NCBI GenBank assembly: GCA_964571805.1
Contig: CAZNDI010000065.1
Coordinates: forward strand, 1-6,391
Length of the DNA: 6,391 nt
Direction of reading: 5' to 3'
Source: JAUHWS01 sp964571805
Lineage (GTDB): Bacteria > Patescibacteriota > Gracilibacteria > UM-FILTER-43-11
Numbering within the stretch: the stretch's first letter is position 1; every line of letters starts with the position of its first letter. Shown piece after piece: positions 1 to 5,611 of the stretch. The notes under the pieces were generated by a model, which saw nothing but the letters and a program-made list of their open reading frames with translations, had not been told where the DNA came from and did not search any database. The position numbers and the translations under genes are program-made.

Positions 1-4
1 CAAT

Positions 5-2200
5 TTATATAAAGCTCGATCCGGTACAGTGTTCTTTGATGTCGTGAATGTTGCGGTTGGGGTCTCTTAAAAAGTGATCGTAAAGCAAGTAACGAGTTCG
101 ATTCGTGCCTTGGCTCAATTGATGGTAAAGGTCAGCATCTTCAACCTTGTCGATCACTCCTGCCTTAACGAGCAATTCGGGGGAAATGCCCACTCGCTTA
201 TGAATTCTTTTTTCCGAGGCGGCCAACTCCATGAGGGCTTGGAATTTTGTTGGATTTTCTTTGAGCCTTTTGGCCACTTTCCATTCCACAGGGTTATTTA
301 AAACTCTGTCTCGATCTTGAATAGAAGTTTCTGAGGCTATTTTCCTGAGGCTGTCCGCCACTGAGACGTCTAACTTTTCGTATTCCGAGAGCCAAGGCAA
401 TTTGAGGTAGCGAGGGTCTTGTTCCGCTTTATGAGCCAAAGCCACCCCACCTGCAGCCAGCAGGAAGCCTGGGTTTGCTGCACTGCTCTGAGCGGCGGCG
501 ATCAGACGTTCTGTTAAACTTTTTGTTTTATCACTGCTGCTGAACCCTTGGGCTAAATTGATGGCAATGCCCACCACGCCGAGAATTTTCATGGCTTTGA
601 GGCCCAGGTCTCGGGTGTTGAATCCTCCGCGCTCAAGGTTAGAATGAAAACGGATTTGCCCTTGAGGAGGGGCTTTAAAAGCCGTGTCAATGCGAAGGTC
701 GCCTCGATTCACTTGGGTTGTTTTCAGCTCGTTTGACAGTCCTTTATGATAATTTTCGACAATGCCTTGGGCCTGTTCACCCAAAATGGACAAGGCTTTG
801 AGGCGTACCAATCTAAAGTTGACTGCATTTTCGGCGGTGTCTTTAAATTCTTCGTTAAAAACGGCCGAATAGCCCTGTGTTGAATTCACAATGGCTCGCA
901 AAAGCGGTTGACGGACGGCTGCGTTGGCGAGCATGTCCTCCCGTTGCTTTCGATCAGAACGCATGAATTGAACGAGGATGCGGTCCGTCTCTTGGGGTGG
1001 CGTAAATTCTCCACTCATCAAAATACTGATCTCGTGATCGACGTTTCGGGTGAAATCTTCTCGATATTCTTTTCCCATCTTTTTTTCAGGAGCCACGGTC
1101 GATTCAAAGACTTGAGACGTAAAATTATCAATGAACTGATGTGTTTCAGTAATTCCCTGAGCTGTGAGTTCTTGCAGGTGTTTCAAAAAAGCTTTCTTTG
1201 CCTTTCGGTAGTTTTTGACGGGTTCAATTTTTTCATTCACTGCAGCGATGAATTTTTCTTCCGTGTGGTCATTTTCAACCTGTTTCAAAACCCCCTTTCC
1301 AAATTCATGAAGTTGGGCTTTCCAAATGTCTGGGTGCATCAGTCTCATGTCTTCCATTTGGCCCATGAACTGTCGATATTTCTCACTGTGAACCTTTGCA
1401 TCCGCTTGATTCAAAAACACCTCAATTTTATCGGGTTCTGTTGGCATCCGTTGATTTAGCATTTTCAAATCGACCGAGCTGATTGTGGCGGGGTTGTGAT
1501 CAAAATTGGCATAACGGGCATAACGGGCTCCAATTTCCTTTTTAAGGGCAATCGAATGCGATTCACCTGTCGCCTTTTCTTTCCCTAAAATATTCAGTCT
1601 TTGTTGGACCCACAAGCCCATTTTATTTTTAAAATCTTCAGCCTTCATCCAATCGCCCCCCTCAATGCCCCCCCTCACGGAGTCTTTAAAGTAGTGTTCA
1701 TTCAAAGCTTCTAAATAACTTTCGAAATGCCGATCCACTTCTCTTTTATTGCTTACGTCTGGTGGCGTTTCTTTCTCTGTCTTGATCAATGTGGCTGCTT
1801 CCTCAAACGAGGCTTTCAAATGGCTCAACTCTTGTTTCGTATTTTTTAAGATGGTTTTTTCTGCTTTTTCATAAGTCTTTTCAAGGGAGCGAGAGGTGTC
1901 GTTGAACTCCATTCTTGCTTCCCCATAGACCTTCATGTAGCGTGCGATGGAGGCTTCAACGATGCTTTGAGTATGTTCACCAGCTTGGTCCATCATCAGG
2001 GCTTGAGCCTGTTCTTGGATCACCTTTCTATACGCCTGTTCCCCATATTTTTTTTCCATCTCCTCTAGTTTTTGCGTGATCGGAGTATTATCACGGGGTC
2101 TTTCAGCTTCTTGACTTGCCTCCATTCTTGCTTCAAATGTTTCTTTAAAAATAAGTCTCGAAGTTTCAAATCGCCTATAATGTGCAGCGGAATGGAGCAT
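5..2200 (-). CDS. Large helical protein of unknown function, 731 aa
   Basis: I do not recognise a family or any catalytic motif. The protein is rich in Lys, Glu, Gln and Ala. Residues about 25-150 and 285-350 read as long charged helices with coiled-coil potential. Two short hydrophobic stretches, about 534-552 (AMKILGVVGIAINLAQGF) and 576-591 (NPGFLLAAGGVALAHK), lie late in the chain; they could be a weak membrane hairpin or buried helices. There is no signal peptide, and the only cysteine is near residue 725. The C-terminal 120 residues are again polar and helical. The ATG at 2200-2198 shares its first base with the TAA of the upstream membrane-protein gene (TAATG) and has no Shine-Dalgarno motif, so translational coupling is likely. 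An in-frame ATG at codon 26 is a possible later start. The TAA stop lies five bases from the left edge, so the gene is complete. A structural or envelope-associated role is only a guess. Confidence 0.85.
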   Translation of the reverse strand: MLHSAAHYRRFETSRLIFKETFEARMEASQEAERPRDNTPITQKLEEMEKKYGEQAYRKVIQEQAQALMMDQAGEHTQSIVEASIARYMKVYGEARMEFNDTSRSLEKTYEKAEKTILKNTKQELSHLKASFEEAATLIKTEKETPPDVSNKREVDRHFESYLEALNEHYFKDSVRGGIEGGDWMKAEDFKNKMGLWVQQRLNILGKEKATGESHSIALKKEIGARYARYANFDHNPATISSVDLKMLNQRMPTEPDKIEVFLNQADAKVHSEKYRQFMGQMEDMRLMHPDIWKAQLHEFGKGVLKQVENDHTEEKFIAAVNEKIEPVKNYRKAKKAFLKHLQELTAQGITETHQFIDNFTSQVFESTVAPEKKMGKEYREDFTRNVDHEISILMSGEFTPPQETDRILVQFMRSDRKQREDMLANAAVRQPLLRAIVNSTQGYSAVFNEEFKDTAENAVNFRLVRLKALSILGEQAQGIVENYHKGLSNELKTTQVNRGDLRIDTAFKAPPQGQIRFHSNLERGGFNTRDLGLKAMKILGVVGIAINLAQGFSSSDKTKSLTERLIAAAQSSAANPGFLLAAGGVALAHKAEQDPRYLKLPWLSEYEKLDVSVADSLRKIASETSIQDRDRVLNNPVEWKVAKRLKENPTKFQALMELAASEKRIHKRVGISPELLVKAGVIDKVEDADLYHQLSQGTNRTRYLLYDHFLRDPNRNIHDIKEHCTGSSFI

Positions 2201-2697
2201 TATTGGAGTTTCAAAATACGGGCAAAGATATCGATCATGGGTTCACGGGCCCCTTCAATTTCGGGGATTTCTTTCATCAACAAGGTTCTAATTTCGACAG
2301 GGTTCTCTTGATTGAGTTCGATTTTCATGAGGACAAAGGCTTTTTTCTTTTGAATTCTAAAATATAAGGCTTGAACATAGGGGGGATGGTAGATGATCCA
2401 AAAGGCATTCAGTTCATGGTAGGCATAAAAAATTCCTTTGTAAAAAATTCCCAAGTCTGTAATTTTAACCTTCACCATTTTGGGTTCACGTTTTTCAATC
2501 CACATAAAAATGACAGCGATCACAATAAAGGCTAGGGCCATGGTAAAGCTTCCTGTCATGACGGCATAAGCCATTAGGCCAGCAAAAATGAGGGTGGCCA
2601 CAAGGTACCAGACCCTTCCCCGCCTCATGGGGATGAATTCAGGGGTGTCCCATTCGTACAAGGTTTTCCGATGATCGATGGCTTGAAGGTCGTTCAT
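2200..2697 (-). CDS. Small two-helix membrane protein, 165 aa, patescibacterial type
   Basis: The product begins with a short polar N-terminus carrying EWDTPEF (residues 15-21), a basic MRRGR stretch, then two adjacent transmembrane helices at about 29-47 and 51-67 separated by a tight turn. A mixed alpha/beta domain of about 95 residues follows, probably cytoplasmic because both ends flank a hairpin next to basic residues. It ends in EPMIDIFARILKL. From memory, this layout (E-W-x-x-P-E near the start, two helices, then a small domain that resembles bacterial PH-like folds) is common among uncharacterised proteins of candidate-phyla-radiation bacteria; no function is known to me. It is the first gene of a two-gene unit with the 731-residue protein, overlapping it by one base. 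The ATG at 2697-2695 lies about 16 nt from the predicted transcript start. The only purine-rich stretch (AAGGA) is too far upstream for a normal ribosome binding site. Confidence 0.85.
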   Translation of the reverse strand: MNDLQAIDHRKTLYEWDTPEFIPMRRGRVWYLVATLIFAGLMAYAVMTGSFTMALAFIVIAVIFMWIEKREPKMVKVKITDLGIFYKGIFYAYHELNAFWIIYHPPYVQALYFRIQKKKAFVLMKIELNQENPVEIRTLLMKEIPEIEGAREPMIDIFARILKLQ

Positions 2698-2702
2698 TGT
2701 TC

Positions 2703-2716
2703 AGGATTAAAATCCT
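2703..2716. promoter_or_regulatory. 14-bp palindrome at the probable transcript start (possible operator)
   Basis: The arms AGGATT and AATCCT are perfect reverse complements separated by AA. The element lies between the -10 box (2720-2725) and the start codon (2697) of the membrane-protein gene, across the expected transcription start at about 2713. It could be a repressor site, or a weak 5'-end hairpin in the transcript. The symmetry is seen directly; the function is inferred. Confidence 0.4.
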
Positions 2717-2719
2717 TAT

Positions 2720-2748
2720 ATTATACCAAAAATGACGCCCAAAAGCAA
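2720..2748 (-). promoter_or_regulatory. Sigma-70-type promoter for the membrane protein / 731-aa protein pair
   Basis: On the minus strand TTGCTT (2748-2743) is followed after exactly 17 bp by a perfect TATAAT (2725-2720). The TATAAT is preceded by TGG, giving an extended -10. The expected transcript start is near 2713, leaving a leader of only about 16 nt before the ATG at 2697. Confidence 0.7.
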
Positions 2749-2761
2749 TGCTGACCTCTAC

Positions 2762-2790
2762 TTGTGCTCATCTCCTCCTTCCGTTAAACT
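2762..2790 (+). promoter_or_regulatory. prfA: Weak candidate promoter for prfA
   Basis: TTGTGC (2762-2767) and TAAACT (2785-2790) are spaced by 17 bp on the plus strand, matching the consensus at 3/6 and 4/6 positions. This would give a leader of about 37 nt. No better pair is visible between the divergent gene and prfA, but the match is poor and could be chance in AT-rich DNA. Confidence 0.25.
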
Positions 2791-2833
2791 TTCTACCGTC
2801 CCAGACTTCCAATTCTTAACTCTCACGTGAAAA

Positions 2834-3901
2834 TTGTTAAATAAACTCCTTAAAATTAAAGCTGAGTACGACGAAATTGCCCATAAAATGGCTGATCCAA
2901 ACGCCATGTCTGACCCCAAAGCCTATCGAGATATGGCTCAAAATGAAGCGCGCTTACGGGCTTTGGTCGAACTCATCACTCGTTATGAGCAGGCCATCAA
3001 ACAGATTGCCGATTCCGAGGAGCTTTTGAGCGTCGAAAAAGAACCAGAAATGGTGGAGATGGCTAAGGAGGAGCTTCAAGAGGGGAAAAAAGCAAAGGAG
3101 AGTCTGGAGGATCAACTCAAAGTGGCCATGCTTCCTCATGATGCAAATGATGGAAAGAATGTGATCATCGAAATTCGGGCAGGAGCAGGAGGTGAGGAGG
3201 CGTCTCTTTTTGCTTCTGAGCTGGGCCGAATGTACATGCGTTATGCCGAAGCGGCTGGTTTTAAGACCGAATTGCTGAGTCGGACGGATGCGGACAGTGG
3301 GGGAGTGAAAGAGCTCATTTTTATGGTGAAGGGGGAAGGTGCTTTTTCTAAATTCAAGTACGAAAGCGGTGTGCATCGCGTGCAACGTATTCCTGTTACC
3401 GAATCACAAGGGCGTATCCATACTTCGGCGGCTACCGTGGCTGTTTTACCCGAAGCGGAGGAGGTCGACATTGAGGTGCGGGCCAGCGACCTTCGCATTG
3501 ACGTGTTTCGGGCCAGTGGGAACGGGGGGCAAAGTGTGAACACGACCGATTCTGCCGTTCGCATCACCCATATTCCCTCGGGCATGGTGGTGAGTTGTCA
3601 GGATGAAAAATCTCAGATCAAAAACAAGACTAAAGCTCTTTCTGTCTTGCGGTCTCGTTTATATCAAGCCGAAGAAGAACGGTTGGCAAAAGAGCGAGGG
3701 GATGAGCGGGCCTCCCAAATTGGAACGGGGGATCGGAATGAAAAGATCCGGACTTATAATTTCCCCCAAGACCGGGTCACCGATCATCGTATTTCGGAGA
3801 GTTGGAACAATATTACGGGGATCATGGATGGGAATATTGACGGCATTGTTGAGAAATTATCGATGGATGATCAAGCCAAAAAATTGGCTGCTTTTAGCTA
3901 G
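2834..3901 (+). CDS. prfA: Peptide chain release factor 1
   Basis: RF1 recognises UAA and UAG in the ribosomal A site and triggers hydrolysis of peptidyl-tRNA. The protein is 355 aa, normal for the family. The N-terminal helical domain covers about residues 1-105. The stop-codon recognition tripeptide is P-V-T at 187-189 inside VQRIPVTESQGRIHTS; the PxT form marks RF1, where RF2 has SPF. The catalytic GGQ is at 231-233 (SGNGGQSVNTTDSAVRITHIPSG), with Q233 the residue normally methylated by PrmC. The conserved QDEKSQIKNKTKAL helix and the DRVTDHRI segment follow. The start is TTG at 2834: an in-frame TGA sits at 2828-2830, and the next in-frame ATG (2888) would remove the conserved first helix. 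There is no Shine-Dalgarno motif. The gene stands alone, divergent from the membrane-protein pair; the often adjacent prmC is not present here. Confidence 0.98.
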   Translation: MLNKLLKIKAEYDEIAHKMADPNAMSDPKAYRDMAQNEARLRALVELITRYEQAIKQIADSEELLSVEKEPEMVEMAKEELQEGKKAKESLEDQLKVAMLPHDANDGKNVIIEIRAGAGGEEASLFASELGRMYMRYAEAAGFKTELLSRTDADSGGVKELIFMVKGEGAFSKFKYESGVHRVQRIPVTESQGRIHTSAATVAVLPEAEEVDIEVRASDLRIDVFRASGNGGQSVNTTDSAVRITHIPSGMVVSCQDEKSQIKNKTKALSVLRSRLYQAEEERLAKERGDERASQIGTGDRNEKIRTYNFPQDRVTDHRISESWNNITGIMDGNIDGIVEKLSMDDQAKKLAAFS

Positions 3902-3915
3902 ATAGTTTGAATAAA

Positions 3916-3950
3916 TTTTTTGATCAAGAACAATTTTTTTGTTCAAAAAA
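3916..3950. terminator. AT-rich hairpin after prfA, weak terminator candidate
   Basis: The arms GAACAA (3928-3933) and TTGTTC (3939-3944) form a perfect 6-bp stem with a five-T loop. Outside it, TTTTTT (3916-3921) can pair with AAAAAA (3945-3950) across a six-base one-sided bulge. It starts about 15 bases after the prfA stop, where a terminator is expected. It lacks GC-rich pairing and a clear T-tract on either strand, so it is not a textbook Rho-independent terminator. Confidence 0.3.
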
Positions 3951-4054
3951 TATTTCTCCAAATTCAGTCCCAAGCCATCATGGCCAAAACTTGATTAGTT
4001 CATTCAGCCCATGCACTATTTAGTATTAATTCTGTGTAATGACACAACTTTAGA

Positions 4055-4082
4055 AGCGGTGAGCGGAGAGCGTGGAGCGGTG
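4055..4082. repeat. Four-copy 7-bp tandem repeat (AGCGGTG type)
   Basis: Four consecutive heptamers read AGCGGTG, AGCGGAG, AGCGTGG and AGCGGTG; a fifth partial unit starts AGC at 4083. Copies one and four are identical, and the middle two differ from them by one and two bases. The array is GC-rich in otherwise AT-rich intergenic DNA and codes for nothing obvious. It resembles the short tandem heptamer repeats described between genes in some other bacteria; that comparison is by appearance only. Confidence 0.7.
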
Positions 4083-4120
4083 AGCTTGCTGCAATTTGAA
4101 ATTGAGATTAGCTCTTCGCT
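4076..4120. repeat. Symmetrical 45-nt imperfect inverted repeat in the prfA/mltG convergent gap
   Basis: The element is centred on base 4098. Matching arm pairs, from outside in, are AGCG/CGCT (4076-4079 with 4117-4120), GAGCT/AGCTC (4082-4086 with 4110-4114) and CAATTT/AAATTG (4092-4097 with 4099-4104). The interruptions are of equal length on both sides (2 and 5 nt), so the whole folds into one straight hairpin. Its left arm uses the last heptamer of the tandem array. It may be a bidirectional terminator for the two convergent genes, although no T-tract follows on either strand, or it may be a dispersed palindromic element. Confidence 0.5.
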
Positions 4121-4171
4121 TGTGATTCATAGGAAAGAATAGGGTGAATCGGAGGCGGTGCGTAAGGTGAG

Positions 4172-5164
4172 TTAGTTCAAATACTTTTCTTTATTTTTCA
4201 CATGTCCTTCTAGGGTTTTGGCATAATAAACCTTGCCTGCGTCGTCGTGGAGGTAGTACATGTAATCGGTGTCCTCAGGGTAAAGGGTGGCTCGAATGGT
4301 CTCAATGCTTGGATTTGAAATGGGGGTGGGGGGCAATTCTTTCACCTTTCGACTGTTGTAAGGAGAGTCCAGCTGTAGGTCGTTGTAATCCAACGTGCCA
4401 CTCGTTCGTCCCAAGCCGTATAAAATCGTGGCGTCGGCGCCTAGGGCAATGCCAACATCGTAGCGATTCCATAAAATTCCGGCGACGGTTGATTTTTCTT
4501 CAGGCAGTCTTTCTTCCCGTTCTACAATGGAAGCCATGATGATGAGCTCCTCAAGGGTTCTTTTTGATTCAGAGATCGCTTTCCAGTCGTCTTCAGACAA
4601 TTTGCTTTCAAAAGTGCTCAGCATTTGTCGAATAAAGTCCTTGTCTGAATAAGAGTCATAATCAATGAAATAGGTGTCGGGATAAAGGAAGCCTTCCAAA
4701 TAATCCCCGGGCAAAAATTTCATCCTAATCGTGCAATGTTCAACGCAGTCCATAAAGGATTCTGCCGTGGTGAGGCCTTTTTCCTCCAGATAGTCTGCCA
4801 TTTGTTGGGCGGTCCACCCTTCCAAGAGGGTCACAGAAGACTCGCTGGCTTTGCCGGCAATCAAAAGGTCAACGATTTCGGGTAGGGTTTGATTTTCTTT
4901 AAACCCATAGCGGCCTGCTTTGAGTTGGTCTCCGATTTCCCTTTGCTTCAAATAAAAACTGAAGGCGGTTGCATTTTTGATGAGCCCTTCTTCCTTTAAA
5001 ATACTCGCTATTTCCTTGCCCGAAGATCCCTGGGGAATTTCTACGGACACTGTGGCTGCACTGTCGGGATTGAGGCTGTATTTGAGGGCCGAAGAATAAC
5101 TGCTATAAAGCCAAAAGGTCGTTAAAATAGCACCGAAGAGGATAAAAAAGAGAAATTTTTTCAT
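4172..5164 (-). CDS. mltG: Endolytic murein transglycosylase MltG (YceG-like)
   Basis: MltG cleaves nascent peptidoglycan strands in the periplasm or outer face and so sets glycan chain length. Residue numbers here count from the TTG one codon upstream of the chosen start. There is a short N-terminal anchor (about 4-25, KFLFFILFGAILTTFWLYSSY), a LysM-like region at about 38-105, then the catalytic domain. The active-site glutamate is probably E216 in MASIVEREE, equivalent to the ASIVEKE motif of E. coli MltG. Other family signatures are LEGFLYPDTY (157-166), GADATILYGLG (243-253) and DSPYNSRKVKELPPTPISNP (267-286). About 330 aa is usual for the family. The codon at 5167 is TTG and the next, at 5164-5162, is ATG; I chose the ATG. 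The gene follows ybaB by 18 bases on the same strand, so cotranscription is likely. A Cys-rich CVEHC (141-145) is unusual in this domain. Confidence 0.95.
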   Translation of the reverse strand: MKKFLFFILFGAILTTFWLYSSYSSALKYSLNPDSAATVSVEIPQGSSGKEIASILKEEGLIKNATAFSFYLKQREIGDQLKAGRYGFKENQTLPEIVDLLIAGKASESSVTLLEGWTAQQMADYLEEKGLTTAESFMDCVEHCTIRMKFLPGDYLEGFLYPDTYFIDYDSYSDKDFIRQMLSTFESKLSEDDWKAISESKRTLEELIIMASIVEREERLPEEKSTVAGILWNRYDVGIALGADATILYGLGRTSGTLDYNDLQLDSPYNSRKVKELPPTPISNPSIETIRATLYPEDTDYMYYLHDDAGKVYYAKTLEGHVKNKEKYLN

Positions 5165-5182
5165 CAATGGGTCGTTTTATGA

Positions 5183-5485
5183 TTATTTCGCGCCTCCGAA
5201 CATCCCTCCTAAGCCTCCCATGACATCTTTCATCTTTTCGGCGGCGATGGTTTGCGATTTTTTGACTGCTTTATTGGCGGCTTCCACAAAGGCTTTAGCG
5301 ATGCGTTTGTTATCACCAGAAAGGGCCTCCGGAATTTTAACTTCAATGAAGTTTTGTTCCCCGTCACTCACCACGATCACGCCATCGGATTCAGCTTCGA
5401 TGTGAATGTTTTTGAGTTCTTTTTTGATCTGTTTGGCCTGTTTTTGAAGTTTGTACATGTCTTTGGCTTGGTCGAGGAATCCCAT
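5183..5485 (-). CDS. ybaB: YbaB/EbfC family nucleoid-associated protein
   Basis: Members of this family are small dimeric DNA-binding proteins that coat the nucleoid. The product is 100 aa, within the family norm of about 100-110. An N-terminal helix rich in Lys and Gln (about residues 5-27, MYKLQKQAKQIKKEL) is followed by a beta-sheet core (HIEAESDGVIVVSDGEQNFIEVKIP) and a long C-terminal helix (NKRIAKAFVEAANKAVKKSQTIAAEKMKDV). It ends in a flexible Gly/Met tail (MGGLGGMFGGAK), typical of the family. In many bacteria ybaB lies between dnaX and recR; here the next gene on the strand is mltG, 18 bases on, and the gene before it points away. The ATG at 5485-5483 has no Shine-Dalgarno motif. Confidence 0.95.
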   Translation of the reverse strand: MGFLDQAKDMYKLQKQAKQIKKELKNIHIEAESDGVIVVSDGEQNFIEVKIPEALSGDNKRIAKAFVEAANKAVKKSQTIAAEKMKDVMGGLGGMFGGAK

Positions 5486-5515
5486 ACAGTTGATTTTAAA
5501 AATTAAGGCAAAGGA

Positions 5516-5524
5516 ATTTTACCA
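5516..5524 (-). promoter_or_regulatory. Extended -10 promoter candidate for ybaB-mltG
   Basis: On the minus strand TGG is followed directly by TAAAAT (5521-5516), a 5/6 match to the -10 consensus with the TGn extension. No good -35 hexamer lies 16-18 bp upstream, as extended -10 promoters tolerate. The expected transcript would start near 5509, about 24 nt before the ybaB ATG. Confidence 0.4.
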
Positions 5525-5554
5525 CACAATATTTCAATGGCCAGACGCCCAGTA

Positions 5555-5583
5555 TTGCTAAACCCACGAAAAAAGAGTATAAT
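5555..5583 (+). promoter_or_regulatory. Sigma-70-type promoter for the 3D-domain protein
   Basis: TTGCTA (5555-5560) and a perfect TATAAT (5578-5583) are separated by exactly 17 bp. The transcript should start near 5590, about 22 nt before the ATG at 5612. An in-frame ATG at 5582 overlaps the -10 box and so cannot be the start for this transcript. Confidence 0.7.
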
Positions 5584-5611
5584 GACAAGATTTTTCAAAA
5601 CTATCCTAAAA

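Noticed and set aside
908..1459. 183-codon open frame on the plus strand
   Set aside because: It is antisense to the 731-residue gene; its Phe/Cys/His/Leu-rich product looks like a reverse-strand reading of a real coding region, and no promoter or start signal supports it.
2721..2771. 16-codon minus-strand frame (ATG at 2771) preceded directly by AAGGAGGAG
   Set aside because: The Shine-Dalgarno-like stretch is only about 2 nt from the ATG, and the frame ends inside the -10 box of the next promoter, so it is unlikely to be transcribed from there. It is the complement of a CT-rich stretch in the prfA leader.
2954..3585. Two minus-strand open frames within prfA
   Set aside because: prfA is conserved throughout this stretch; these frames are shadows of its codon pattern.
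3974..3984. Short palindrome GCCAT-C-ATGGC downstream of prfA
   Set aside because: Too short, with no T-tract after it on either strand; chance occurrence is likely.
5582..5611. Upstream in-frame ATG extending the 3D-domain protein by ten residues
   Set aside because: This ATG overlaps the TATAAT box of the only good promoter, so it would not be in the transcript; the shorter form already has a complete signal peptide.
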